From the NCBI RefSeq assembly GCF_000092185.1, contig NC_014160.1:62001-126000 (forward strand): a DNA stretch of 64,000 bases, in the 5' to 3' direction. The stretch is from Thermosphaera aggregans DSM 11486. Its GTDB lineage: Archaea > Thermoproteota > Thermoprotei_A > Sulfolobales > Desulfurococcaceae. Every line of letters starts with the position of its first letter. The stretch's first letter is position 1. The position numbers were made by a program, and so were the translations under genes. Below are positions 43,198 through 52,577 of the stretch, one piece after another. The notes beneath the pieces were generated by a model. The model saw only the letters and a list, made by a program, of their open reading frames with translations, did not search any database and was not told the DNA's origin.

Positions 43198-45114
43198 ATG
43201 TTTAATATGGTGCCTGTATTGCCCTACGGCTTCAACGGTAGATGGCTCCGTGTGGATTTATCCAGTAAAAGTTTAAAAATCATTGATGTTCCGGAGGAAT
43301 TGTATAAGGAATACCTGGGCGGGAGGGGAATAGCCTCATATATCCTCTTTAAAGAGCTTAAACCTGGAATTGACCCGTTAGGACCGGAGAACAAGCTCGT
43401 GTTTGCTACAAGCGTGATCACTGGAACACCTATTCCGGGAGTTAATAGGATCGTGGTTGCCGCGAAATCCCCGTTGACAGGAACTTATGGTGAGTCGGAA
43501 GCCGGCGGCTTCTTCGCGCCGGAGCTTAAGTACTCAGGTTTCGACGTGGTCGTAGTGGAAGGAGCATCGGAGAAGCCTGTTTACTTATGGATTAGAGACG
43601 GTCGCGCGGAGATCAGGGATGCAACCCATCTATGGGGGTTAACAACCAAGGAGACTGTTGAGGAAATAAAGAAAGAGCTTAGAGAGCCCTTCGCGAGGAT
43701 TGGTTGCATCGGGCCTGCGGGGGAGAAGTTGGTAAGGTTTGCAAACATAATGTTTGAACATAGGTATGCTGCAGGGCGCGGAGGCATGGGAGCAGTTATG
43801 GGTTCTAAAAAACTTAAAGCTATAGCCGTGAAAACGAGCGGAAGGTCTGTTAGATTTTACGATGAGAAGAAGCTTGTGGAAATCGTTAAATGGTTTAATG
43901 ACAACTGGAAGAATCAACCTGGCGCTGTCTCGAGGAGCCAGTATGGTACTGCGGAGCTTGTGACCCCTTTAAACAAGGATGGAACACTTCCCACGTTAAA
44001 CTTCAGGGGAGGTTCATTCAACGACGCGGTCAAGGTGAGCGGGGAGGTCTTGAATAAGACAATACTTGTTTCGAAATCTGGGTGTTTCGCATGCCCCATT
44101 CGCTGTAAACCAGACGTGAAGGGTGAGAAGCCGTACGAGACCGATCCATCGTACGGGGGGCCCGAGTATGAAACTATAACATCTTTCGGCCCATTATGCG
44201 GTATAAGCGATTTAAACGTGATAGCGAGGGCGAATCAAATATGCAATGCCTACGGGGTGGACACTATTAGCGCTGGCGTAGCAGTGGCATTTGCGATGGA
44301 GCTTTTCGAGAGGGGCATCATAACTTCGCAGGAAACAGGCGGCTTAGAGCTAAGGTTTGGTAGTACGGAAGGAATGCTGAGATTATTGGAAATGATTGTT
44401 AAGCGTGAAGGCTTCGGCAATGTGTTAGCTGAAGGGGTTAAGAGGGCGGCGGAATTTATAGGCAGGGGTGCTGAGAAATACGCGATGCATGTAAAGTCTA
44501 GAGAAATACCCATGCATGAGCCGCGGGGGAAGGTAGGGGTAGGCTTACAATATGCTCTTTCCCCGATCGGGGCAGACCACGTGCAAGCCCCTCATGATCC
44601 GAGTTTTGAAAGAATAACGCAACACCTTACGGCACTCGGGTTGACAAGGCCTGTTAACAGGCTCGCGCTCAACCATGAGAAGGTTAGGGCTGTTTACTAT
44701 GGGATGCTATGGTGGGGTCTCGAGGACTGTTTAGGAATATGTAAATTCGTGTTCACACCTCACTCAGCAGGTGTTTTAACACCGAACCACTTGGTTGAGA
44801 TAGTCAATGCGGCGACAGGGTGGGGTGTGAGCCTATGGAGCTTGATGAAGGCGAGCGAGAGAGCCTTTAATCTTGCAAGAGCATTTAATGTTTGCGAAGG
44901 ATTCGCAGGGAAAGATGACACGCTTCCACAGAGATTCTTCGAGGGCTTAGAGTTTGGAGCTAGAAAAGGACAGAGAATCGATAAGGCAGAATTCGATAAA
45001 GCAGTTAAACTCTTCTACGAAATTGCAGGCTGGGATGAGGAAGGAAAACCCACTCCAGGGAAGCTATACGAGCTGGGCTTAGACTATGTTGTCGAAGAAT
45101 TATATAAGGGTTAA
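43198..45114 (+). CDS. Tungsten-dependent aldehyde:ferredoxin oxidoreductase family, second copy
   Basis: A 638-residue member of the AOR family. It keeps GRWLRVDLSS and GGRGIASYILFKE at the N terminus, the pterin-binding AAGRGGMGAVMGSKKLKA, cluster Cys in GCFACPIRC (near 297) and DCLGICKF (near 507), and EPRGKVGVGLQYALSPIGADH. It is only distantly like the copy at 32308, so the two act on different aldehydes or in different routes. The ATG at 43198 or 43207 starts it. Its end overlaps a MoaD-like gene by 29 bases, which links it to cofactor sulfuration. Confidence 0.93.
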   Translation: MFNMVPVLPYGFNGRWLRVDLSSKSLKIIDVPEELYKEYLGGRGIASYILFKELKPGIDPLGPENKLVFATSVITGTPIPGVNRIVVAAKSPLTGTYGESEAGGFFAPELKYSGFDVVVVEGASEKPVYLWIRDGRAEIRDATHLWGLTTKETVEEIKKELREPFARIGCIGPAGEKLVRFANIMFEHRYAAGRGGMGAVMGSKKLKAIAVKTSGRSVRFYDEKKLVEIVKWFNDNWKNQPGAVSRSQYGTAELVTPLNKDGTLPTLNFRGGSFNDAVKVSGEVLNKTILVSKSGCFACPIRCKPDVKGEKPYETDPSYGGPEYETITSFGPLCGISDLNVIARANQICNAYGVDTISAGVAVAFAMELFERGIITSQETGGLELRFGSTEGMLRLLEMIVKREGFGNVLAEGVKRAAEFIGRGAEKYAMHVKSREIPMHEPRGKVGVGLQYALSPIGADHVQAPHDPSFERITQHLTALGLTRPVNRLALNHEKVRAVYYGMLWWGLEDCLGICKFVFTPHSAGVLTPNHLVEIVNAATGWGVSLWSLMKASERAFNLARAFNVCEGFAGKDDTLPQRFFEGLEFGARKGQRIDKAEFDKAVKLFYEIAGWDEEGKPTPGKLYELGLDYVVEELYKG

Positions 45115-45382
45115 AGTAAGATACCTGGCCCCACTGATCCAATCAATGGTAGGAGTGGAGAGCGAGGATATTGTGCTGGAAACGGGAGCCAAGCTGGGGA
45201 ATTTACTTGAAGAGCTGGCACGCACCCATAACGGGGAACTAGGTAAATGGCTTTTCAGCGAGAACGGGAAATTAAACCAGGGAATTCTCATCATGGTTAA
45301 CGGCTCAATAGCCCATGATCTCGACATGGATTTAAGCGACATGGATGAAATAGTGTTGACAATACCTTTCGACGGGGGTTGA
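45086..45382 (+). CDS. MoaD/ThiS-like sulfur carrier ending in Gly-Gly
   Basis: A 98-residue ubiquitin-fold protein. IRVKVRYLAPLIQSMVGVE is the first strand-helix unit, ILIMVNGSIAHDL the central strand, and the protein ends in VLTIPFDGG, the Gly-Gly tail that is adenylated and thiocarboxylated in MoaD. It would supply the dithiolene sulfur of the pterin in the AOR encoded by the overlapping upstream gene. An ATG at 45086 is used; a TTG three bases later is possible. Confidence 0.88.
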   Translation: MLSKNYIRVKVRYLAPLIQSMVGVESEDIVLETGAKLGNLLEELARTHNGELGKWLFSENGKLNQGILIMVNGSIAHDLDMDLSDMDEIVLTIPFDGG

Positions 45383-45481
45383 AATCGAATTTTAAGGAAA
45401 AAGAGGGCCTTGTAAATGGGAGATGTGCAATGATCCTGGATGGAAAAAGCGTTGAATAAGGATAGTGATGTTGTAAAGACT

Positions 45482-45493
45482 CCTCTATAGAGG
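45482..45493. repeat. Perfect 12-base palindrome CCTCTATAGAGG
   Basis: It lies in the 224-base gap between the convergent MoaD-like and mcm genes. It could form a small hairpin or bind a dimeric regulator. No T-run follows on either side, so it is not a clear terminator. Confidence 0.4.
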
Positions 45494-45606
45494 GTTACGG
45501 CGCTACTAATACCGTGTTTACATTTCCAATATTTCACAACGCGCTGAGAGTATGATAAACCCGGGGTTAGGGGCAGAGCTACTTACTTCTTCGCCCAACC
45601 TGTTTC

Positions 45607-47709
45607 CTACTTCACCCTGGACAGCTTACCCGGTCTTGGCATGTAGTATTCTCCGCTCTGTATCAGTTTCTGAATCTGCTCGAGCACGAGCTCCCTGTCG
45701 AAGCCTTTCTCTACAGCTTTCTTAATAAGCTCACTTCTCTCTATCTCGCCAACCTCATCTAGCAGTTGATCCATGAATGATTTCAAAGCCTTTATCTTCT
45801 CCCTTCTCGCCGCCGAGATGCCTGTTTCCAAGATATCTATGTCTATAGTCTTAGACTCGATGTCATATCCTACTTTGACTAAAGTGTTAAGGGTAAGCCT
45901 GATCGCTTCCTGAGCATCCTCCTCAGTTGCTTTCTGCTTTAAAGCCATCTTAGCATGAGCCTCGGTGAGCCTTATTAGTGCTTCAAGCTGCCTCGGGGTT
46001 ATGGCGATCGCGGTTGGCTTTCCGGCCTCCGTAGGGAGGGATGCCATTCTCATGCTGACGTAAAAGTCTTCAAGCAACTTCTTGGCCTCAGGCGTTAGCT
46101 GGGGCCTAATATACCTTCTCGCATAGCTCACATATTTTTTCAGCAACTGCGGGTCGATGTGCGGTCTCGCCTTCTCGATATCGCTGTGAACCTCTAGTAT
46201 ATGCTTCGCCAGTAGCCTATCCCTCTCCTTGTTTGGAATATCCTGGATGACGAATATCAGGTCGAACCTTGAGAGAATGGTTGGAGGAAGGTCAATATTC
46301 TTGCTCACAGGCTGGGTTAAGTCGTATCTCCCAAACTTGGGATTGCCGGCGGCCAGTACGGAGGCCCTCGCGTTAAGCCTCGCCACAATTCCAGCTTTCG
46401 CTATGCTAACCGTCTGCTGTTCAAGGGCTTCATGAATAGCGCTCCTATCTTCCTCCCTCATCTTATCTATCTCATCGATGCATGCTACTCCACCGTCCGC
46501 TATTACTAAAGCCCCTGCTTCAAGATAGTACTCGCCGGTTGTTTTCTCCCGTAAAACGGTCGCGGTTAAGCCAGCTGCTGTGGACCCTTTCCCACTAGTG
46601 TATAACCCGCGGGGAGCAATTCTTGAAGTATACTGTAGGAGCTGTGATTTAGCTGTGCCTGGGTCGCCTACTAGGAGGACGTGTATATCTCCCCTTATCC
46701 TCGTCCCATCCTCCATGACCTTGGGAACTCCACCGAAGAGTAGGAGCGCAATGGCTTCTTTCACATCCCAGTGTCCATATATTCCTGGGGCTATGCTCGC
46801 AATGATTTTCTCCCTGATCCACGGGTCTCTAGCAAGCTCTTTAATCTTTTCCTCATCCTCTCTTGTAATCTCAATCTCCTCGAGAATCTTTTGCTGGACA
46901 TCAACATGGTTTGCGTCAACATAGAAGGAGAATAATGGTTTAAGCCCGACCGGCTTCTGGAGGGAGGCAATAGGGGCTACTCGTAACACGCCGGTAACGA
47001 TAACTCTGTCTCCCGGTCTTGCGACGTCGATTAAATCTCCTGTGAGGATGACCTCGACGCTTCTAGGCATTTGACCGGGCGGGATCTCTTCGGGCTTTTC
47101 TTGAACCACTATTTTCTGCCAATCTATGAATTTGCTTTTCTCCGGCACAAGCTCCAGCCTAACGGGGCGTTGACAGTTTAAGCAGTAGGGGGGCCTCTCA
47201 AGCCTCTCCCCCATCTCTCCTTCCTTAGGGTAGAAGAATTCATGTAATTCTCCAGTCTCGGAATCCACATGCCTGTAGAAGGCCTTAACGATCCTAGCCT
47301 CAACTCTTGAAACCCTAGTAACGATTCCTTCGAGAGCGACAAGCTTGCCTATATATTCGCTGTTCAACTCTCTTATCCTGAAAATCCTCGGCGGGTTGCG
47401 GAATCGAGGGTAGAATTTTTCAACGGTTTGGGCATACTCTGGATAGCTTTTCCTCATTATTTCCATAATCGCTTGACTGGCGATTTCTAAACCCTTGTCA
47501 GGGTTCTCTGATATGAACCTGGCGAGCTCCCTGTTGAACAATATGATATCGTCGAAATCGATGACGAGGCTTCTCTGATTCATGTAGACCATGTGCCTTA
47601 TTCTTTCCTGGTACTTTGCAACACCATCCCGGGTTTGAAATCTTTCTAAAAACCTGCGAAACTCTAGTAGCGGATCGAACTCCTTATCCCTTGTGGACTG
47701 TACCTCCAT
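45607..47709 (-). CDS. mcm: Replicative helicase MCM
   Basis: The hexameric 3'-5' replicative helicase, 700 residues. The N-terminal domain has a zinc ribbon with one Cys pair visible in PYCLNCQRP; the AAA+ domain shows Walker A GDPGTAKSQLL near 350, Walker B GVACIDEIDKM and the arginine-finger segment LSRFDLIFV. A winged helix ends it. No intein. ATG at 47709 follows GAGGGG, and the gene overlaps the GINS gene by 26 bases, the usual crenarchaeal gins23-mcm pairing. Confidence 0.97.
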   Translation of the reverse strand: MEVQSTRDKEFDPLLEFRRFLERFQTRDGVAKYQERIRHMVYMNQRSLVIDFDDIILFNRELARFISENPDKGLEIASQAIMEIMRKSYPEYAQTVEKFYPRFRNPPRIFRIRELNSEYIGKLVALEGIVTRVSRVEARIVKAFYRHVDSETGELHEFFYPKEGEMGERLERPPYCLNCQRPVRLELVPEKSKFIDWQKIVVQEKPEEIPPGQMPRSVEVILTGDLIDVARPGDRVIVTGVLRVAPIASLQKPVGLKPLFSFYVDANHVDVQQKILEEIEITREDEEKIKELARDPWIREKIIASIAPGIYGHWDVKEAIALLLFGGVPKVMEDGTRIRGDIHVLLVGDPGTAKSQLLQYTSRIAPRGLYTSGKGSTAAGLTATVLREKTTGEYYLEAGALVIADGGVACIDEIDKMREEDRSAIHEALEQQTVSIAKAGIVARLNARASVLAAGNPKFGRYDLTQPVSKNIDLPPTILSRFDLIFVIQDIPNKERDRLLAKHILEVHSDIEKARPHIDPQLLKKYVSYARRYIRPQLTPEAKKLLEDFYVSMRMASLPTEAGKPTAIAITPRQLEALIRLTEAHAKMALKQKATEEDAQEAIRLTLNTLVKVGYDIESKTIDIDILETGISAARREKIKALKSFMDQLLDEVGEIERSELIKKAVEKGFDRELVLEQIQKLIQSGEYYMPRPGKLSRVK

Positions 47710-48286
47710 GCCTACCCCTCATATAGAAGTTTCTAAGGTGTAGATTAAGGATGGTTTTCAAATCAAGATATAACCTTTTCTCCTCCTCGCTCATTTTCTC
47801 ACTTATATCTTGCGGGATGTCCATCAGGTTTAAGAGATTAATGATCTTCGCAACCCTTTCCCGGGTCAGCGCGTCGTAGAACTCGCTATATGATTTAAGT
47901 ACTTCAGCCTGGATTTTCCAGTCCGGACTAGTTCTCAAGCTTTCCTCGAGCTTACTGATTACTTGTTTCAGCCTGCTGTAGAAGTACCCGTTTAGCTTGG
48001 TTAACTGCGGCTTCCTCGACTGGGTTTCCTCGAGATAGACTATTTGAGATAATTTTTCCACGGTTACATCCGGCTCCTTGACCCTACACACGTTCATCGA
48101 TTCAAGCTTTGAAGCAATCCACCTTGGCACAGTGTATTCAGAGCCTTTCACCAACTCCACGTAGCTTTCCTCGAGGAAAATCTTTAAACCATCGGATACT
48201 ACTTCAATCTTCACGCTTTCTTCCTGAAAATCCCTGCTCATGAATTTGAAAACTAGTTCTTCAACCAATTCGAGTAGACCGCTCAA
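47684..48286 (-). CDS. gins23: GINS complex subunit, Gins23 type
   Basis: Part of the CMG-like helicase with MCM and Cdc45/GAN. The small beta-rich B domain comes first (IFLEESYVELVKGSEYTVPRW), followed by the helical A domain (about 80-190), the B-A order of Psf2/Psf3-like Gins23, not Gins15. Its place just upstream of mcm agrees. Length is 200 residues from TTG at 48286; the frame is open to a TTG at 48334, which would be nearly leaderless from the TATA box at 48359-48367. Confidence 0.86.
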   Translation of the reverse strand: MSGLLELVEELVFKFMSRDFQEESVKIEVVSDGLKIFLEESYVELVKGSEYTVPRWIASKLESMNVCRVKEPDVTVEKLSQIVYLEETQSRKPQLTKLNGYFYSRLKQVISKLEESLRTSPDWKIQAEVLKSYSEFYDALTRERVAKIINLLNLMDIPQDISEKMSEEEKRLYLDLKTILNLHLRNFYMRGRHGGTVHKG

Positions 48287-48343
48287 TTTAACAGCCCTTG
48301 AAGAGTAATTTGTGGAAATTCCTTTATTTACCAATCAATCCAT

Positions 48344-48367
48344 TAATATAGGATTAGATTTAAACCG
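48344..48367. promoter_or_regulatory. Divergent promoter region between gins23 and rfcS
   Basis: TTAATATAGG (48344-48353) would drive rfcS on the plus strand, and ATTTAAACC (48359-48367), read on the minus strand, would drive gins23-mcm. Spacing to both genes is about 25-40 bases before short leaders. This puts replication helicase and clamp-loader genes back to back. Confidence 0.45.
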
Positions 48368-48386
48368 TTGGGCAGAGGTGGAGTAT

Positions 48387-49364
48387 TTGAGTGAAATAGA
48401 GCTTCTATGGACTGAAAAGTATAGGCCGAGGACTCTTGACGAGGTTGTCAACCAGTCTGAGATTGTGGCTAGACTTAAAAAATTCGTTTCAGACAAGAAC
48501 ATGCCTCACATGCTTTTCGCCGGGCCACCGGGAACCGGGAAAACAACGATGGCTCACTGCCTAGCCCACGATCTCTACGGGGATAATTACAGGCAGTACA
48601 TTCTGGAGCTTAACGCGTCAGATGAGAGGGGTATAGAGGTTATTAGGAGCAAGGTTAAAGAATTCGCTAGAACGCGCGTTGTGGGGAATGTCCCTTTCAA
48701 AATAATACTTCTGGATGAAGCAGATAACATGACTGCAGACGCCCAGCAAGCTTTAAGGAGGCTTATGGAGCTTTACACAGCCTCGACAAGGTTTATCTTA
48801 ATAGCTAACTATCCCAGCAAGATCATAGAGCCCATCCAGAGTAGGACAGCTGTCTTCAGGTTCACCCCGTTGAAAAGAGAGGATGTCGTTGAAAGATTGA
48901 AATACATATGCAGTAATGAAAAAGTTAAGTGCCACGAGGACGCGTTAAACACTATCTTCGAACTATCCGAAGGAGATATGAGGAGGGCTATAAACATTCT
49001 CCAAGCATCAGCAGCATTGGGCGAGGCAACCGTTGAGAACGTCTACAAGGTTGTAGGGCTCGCACATCCCCGCGAGGTTCGCGAGATGATACAGTTAGCC
49101 CTCTCAGGAAACTTTGCCGAGGCGAGAAACAAGCTTAGGACCCTCATGATCACCTACGGGTTAAGCGGCGTAGACGTTGTCAAGCAAATACATAAGGAAA
49201 TATTTAGCAGCGACATCAAGATTCCCGATGAAATAAAGATTGTAATAGCTGATCTCGTAGGTGAGATACAGTTCAGGCTTGTCGAAGGAGCCGATGACGA
49301 GATACAGTTGAATGCTCTTCTAGCGAGGTTGGCCTTGATCGGTAAGAAGTTTAAACCAGGGTGA
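48387..49364 (+). CDS. rfcS: Replication factor C small subunit
   Basis: An AAA+ clamp-loader subunit that opens PCNA, 325 residues. ELLWTEKYRPRTLDEVV begins the protein, Walker A GPPGTGKTT is at about 46-54, Walker B ILLDEADNM near 108 and the sensor 1 region FILIANYPSK follows. The arginine-finger motif reads QSRTAVFRF, SRT in place of the common SRC. The TTG at 48387 is chosen because GAGGTG is six bases upstream and the length then equals the family's. No intein. Confidence 0.96.
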   Translation: MSEIELLWTEKYRPRTLDEVVNQSEIVARLKKFVSDKNMPHMLFAGPPGTGKTTMAHCLAHDLYGDNYRQYILELNASDERGIEVIRSKVKEFARTRVVGNVPFKIILLDEADNMTADAQQALRRLMELYTASTRFILIANYPSKIIEPIQSRTAVFRFTPLKREDVVERLKYICSNEKVKCHEDALNTIFELSEGDMRRAINILQASAALGEATVENVYKVVGLAHPREVREMIQLALSGNFAEARNKLRTLMITYGLSGVDVVKQIHKEIFSSDIKIPDEIKIVIADLVGEIQFRLVEGADDEIQLNALLARLALIGKKFKPG

Positions 49365-49368
49365 ACTC

Positions 49369-50661
49369 TTGAGCTCAGCACTACCATGGATTATCAAGTA
49401 CAGGCCGAGAACAATAGAAGATGTCGTGAACCAGGAGGACGCTAAAAACGCATTCCTCAACTGGTTGGAGAACTGGGGCAAGCCGGGCCAGAAGAAGGCG
49501 GTTCTTCTGCATGGGCCGGCTGGGTGCGGGAAGACAAGCCTTGTGGAGGCTGTTGCCAGAAGCAAGGGTTACCAATTGTTCGAGATGAACGCCAGCGACT
49601 TCCGGCGTAAAAGCGATATTGAGAGCATTGCAAAGATCGCTGCCCAGACTTCAGGCTTAACGGGTAAGCGGAAGATAATTCTCCTCGATGAGGTTGACGG
49701 GATTAACGCCAGGGCCGATGAGGGAGGCATTGAGGCAATCATAGAGTTGATCAATGTTTCTAAGAACCCAATAGTGATGACGGCTAACAACCCTTACTCT
49801 AAAAACCTCCTTCCACTCCGTCAGAACGTGCTGGAAATACCTATGAAGAGATTGTCGGAAACCCATGTTGTGACGGCTTTGAAGAAAATATGCGGGGCCG
49901 AGAAAATCGAGTGTAGCGATGAAGCATTAAGGGAGATTGCGAAGAGGAGTGAGGGGGATTTGAGAAGCGCTATTAACGACCTCCAAGCCATTGCTGAGAC
50001 GTATGGGAAGGTAACCCTTGAACTCGTAAAATCCCTTGCCACCTATAGGGATAGGCAGTACGCTCCCTACGAGGCGTTGCAGAGGCTGTTTAACGCTAAA
50101 TACGTGTTCCAGGCGAAAGACGCTCTCACTTCAACTGATCTTGATTATGATGAATTATTCCTATGGTTGAACGAGCACATTCCCACATATTACGAGGATC
50201 CTGAGGAAGTGGCTAGAGCGTATGAAGCCTTGAGCAGGGCCGATGTCTACTACGGCAGAATAAAGAGCAGGGGGCAGTGGGATCTCTTATCATACATGTA
50301 TGACATGATGGGGCCTGGCGTAGCTTTTGCGAGGAAGGTTTACAAGTACAGGTTCAAACCTTTCAAAGCCCCTTCAAGGAAGAAGCAGCTGAGCGAGACC
50401 AAGAGGTCGAGAGAGGTGAGAGAGGCGTTGGCGGAACACCTTGCCTCAAGGCTTCTGACAAGCAAAGCTACGGTTAAGGCTGAAGTGATTCCATATTTGC
50501 AAGTGATTTTCAAGTATAATCCAAGGTATGCGGCCAGGATCGCGAAAGGCTATAGCCTGAGCGAGGAACACATTAACTGGCTAGCAGGCTCTAAATCATT
50601 GGAGGTTATTGGTTACTTGAAGAAGGGCGAGAAGGCGCGTGAGAGGGGGAGGGGAGGCTAA
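49369..50661 (+). CDS. rfcL: Replication factor C large subunit
   Basis: The large clamp-loader subunit, 430 residues. PWIIKYRPRTIEDVVNQ at the start, Walker A GPAGCGKTS near 47, Walker B ILLDEVDGI near 103, then the collar domain and a Lys/Arg-rich C terminus. The usual C-terminal PIP box is not obvious. TTG at 49369 follows the rfcS stop and uses AGGGTGA as ribosome site. It overlaps the end of the convergent orc1 gene by four bases. Confidence 0.95.
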   Translation: MSSALPWIIKYRPRTIEDVVNQEDAKNAFLNWLENWGKPGQKKAVLLHGPAGCGKTSLVEAVARSKGYQLFEMNASDFRRKSDIESIAKIAAQTSGLTGKRKIILLDEVDGINARADEGGIEAIIELINVSKNPIVMTANNPYSKNLLPLRQNVLEIPMKRLSETHVVTALKKICGAEKIECSDEALREIAKRSEGDLRSAINDLQAIAETYGKVTLELVKSLATYRDRQYAPYEALQRLFNAKYVFQAKDALTSTDLDYDELFLWLNEHIPTYYEDPEEVARAYEALSRADVYYGRIKSRGQWDLLSYMYDMMGPGVAFARKVYKYRFKPFKAPSRKKQLSETKRSREVREALAEHLASRLLTSKATVKAEVIPYLQVIFKYNPRYAARIAKGYSLSEEHINWLAGSKSLEVIGYLKKGEKARERGRGG

Positions 50662-51923
50662 AGCCCGAGTTGGATCTTCTTCCTGATTAATTCGTCAAGG
50701 TATTTTTCCAAGACGTCGAGGGGCCCATAGGGTAGGGTTATCAGGGTTGATCTCCCCCTTTGACCCTTCCCGCTTGAACGGGTTTGTACAATGCCCGTCC
50801 GACTCAAGTTCATAACGTACTCGTAAACCTGGGTGTGCCTTCTCGGTACTTCACCATAGAATTCACATACAGCATTGTACTCCTCTTCTACCTCCCCCAT
50901 TTTCAACTCGCTTCGCCCAGTCTTCCTGAGGAGTTTTACAATGCTGAGAAGTATAAGTAACTCATGGATGGGGCTGTCCCTTATGGCCTCGCTCACGCTT
51001 AGTATTTCCCTTGAAGTATTCATTATGGCTTTCCTAACATCCTCAATGGTTATTCGGCTTCTCCCATCTGCTTCAGCGGAGCTACCCGCAACGTGAAGTA
51101 TTTCTAAGGCATGCCTAGCGTTTCCCCCTCCACCCTTATCCCAGCCCTCAAAATCCGCTATGAATCTTAACACTTCATCGTCGTAACTCCCCTCATACAT
51201 AGAGTCTTCCGCCCTGTATTTCAGGATGTCAAATAATTGTTGAGAAGTGTAAGGGTTGAGCTTTACGAGATGTCTCAGCAGGTACCCCTCTGTGGTAGGA
51301 TCGAGAAAACCCAGTTTCACAGGGTCTATGGCTATGAAAATAAAGTTTAGCCTTCTAAACAATTCCTCCGCATCATACGTTCTCACTATGAAGTACACAG
51401 CGTCAGGCCCAGATATGTTGGCAAAGTAGTGGAACTCGTCTAACGTTATAATAGCGTACTCATCCCTCTCGTCAAGATAGTTGAGGATAAGGTCGTACAT
51501 CTCTTTGCTTGAAAGCCCCCTGGATGGTACGGGAACATCGAGTTGCCTCCCAATATCGGCTATAACGTTGTAGAGAGTTCTATTCCTGTGGCAGTTAACG
51601 TGCGCGTATCTCACTTTATAGCCTTTCTCCGTGGCAAGCCTTGTGAAATCCCTTCCGAAAACCTTGGCTAAAGCGGTTTTACCGGTCCCAACTCTCCCAG
51701 TTATCAATACTCTCTGTGAGATGGAACCGGGCGTAGTGACCAAGTGTTTGAAGTAGCTTGTGAGTTCCCTCAGCTCTTTCTCCCTGTGGGGAAGCTGGTC
51801 TGGTATGTACTCGGGGGATAGGCTTTCCCGGCTTTTGAAAATACTTGGTTTCTCAAGCTCCTCCTCAATTATCTTCCACGTATTCTTGTTCTCCAAGGAA
51901 GCAACACCGAAACTTTCACTCAT
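50658..51923 (-). CDS. Orc1/Cdc6-type origin-binding AAA+ protein
   Basis: A 421-residue initiator-family protein that recognises origins and loads MCM. Walker A GRVGTGKTALA is at 76-86, Walker B AIITLDEFHYF near 156, a sensor 1 region FIFIAIDPVKLGFLD, and a C-terminal winged helix (about 330-420). Crenarchaea usually carry two or three paralogues; which this is cannot be said. The ATG at 51923 follows a short gap from a divergently unrelated small gene that is upstream on the same strand. The location beside rfc, gins and mcm genes is notable. Confidence 0.88.
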   Translation of the reverse strand: MSESFGVASLENKNTWKIIEEELEKPSIFKSRESLSPEYIPDQLPHREKELRELTSYFKHLVTTPGSISQRVLITGRVGTGKTALAKVFGRDFTRLATEKGYKVRYAHVNCHRNRTLYNVIADIGRQLDVPVPSRGLSSKEMYDLILNYLDERDEYAIITLDEFHYFANISGPDAVYFIVRTYDAEELFRRLNFIFIAIDPVKLGFLDPTTEGYLLRHLVKLNPYTSQQLFDILKYRAEDSMYEGSYDDEVLRFIADFEGWDKGGGGNARHALEILHVAGSSAEADGRSRITIEDVRKAIMNTSREILSVSEAIRDSPIHELLILLSIVKLLRKTGRSELKMGEVEEEYNAVCEFYGEVPRRHTQVYEYVMNLSRTGIVQTRSSGKGQRGRSTLITLPYGPLDVLEKYLDELIRKKIQLGL

Positions 51924-51926
51924 CTA

Positions 51927-52346
51927 TTATTCCACTTGATACTTAAAAACCGGTTCACAATACCCTAATCCACCGTAGAGATTTAAATCAATGGTTTCGA
52001 TGAAAAGGCAGGTTGGGGATTTGGGTGAGTGTTCGACGCTTCTTTCTGCGAGAAATGCTTTAAGACTGCTCCACAAGGTTTCACTGTAACCCCTAACACC
52101 TCTAACCCGGAGTTTCAATTTAACCTCTCGGAGACCTTGAACCAAACCTTCAATGCATTGGAGAAATCGGTCGAACTCTTCAATCCTCCCGGTGCATTGC
52201 ACAGGTATAATGTTCTCAACGAAACCGTACTCCTTGAAAACCACTATTCTGTAGGCCTTACCCGGGGTTAAAATCTTACTGTAAGCTATTAGCACTCCCG
52301 GATAAGGAGTTTTCACTATTTTCAACTCCGGGTCTTTTCGAAACAA
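51927..52346 (-). CDS. Hypothetical protein, possibly THUMP-like RNA-binding
   Basis: A 139-residue soluble protein. The C-terminal half (KLKLRVRGVRGYSETLWSSL then CLFIETIDLNLYGGLG) resembles the alternating strand-helix pattern of a THUMP domain, but without the N-terminal ferredoxin-like part, so this is weak. It starts with TTG at 52346 after GAGGTAGG and ends three bases before orc1, so the two are cotranscribed. Confidence 0.55.
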   Translation of the reverse strand: MFRKDPELKIVKTPYPGVLIAYSKILTPGKAYRIVVFKEYGFVENIIPVQCTGRIEEFDRFLQCIEGLVQGLREVKLKLRVRGVRGYSETLWSSLKAFLAERSVEHSPKSPTCLFIETIDLNLYGGLGYCEPVFKYQVE

Positions 52347-52577
52347 TACGTTTCCTACCTCTTCCTCACACCATTCATCACATCCCTGCCTACACGTGAT
52401 GAGCAGGACCGGGTTTTCCGTGCGTTATCCTCCCCTTTCAAATCAGTTTCCTGTAAAGACTATCACTATTTATCATCTCACGCAAGTACTTAACCTTAAA
52501 ACCATACTGGTTCTTCACTCAAGGAGAGGTTCATAGTCGTCGCGTTTTCCACGCTCACAACAATCTCACGGTTTCAC

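Noticed and set aside
52347-52577. Origin-recognition repeats upstream of the orc1 transcript
   Set aside because: A few TTTCC/TTCCAC stretches occur but there is no repeated ORB-like element in inverted pairs, so no origin feature is claimed.
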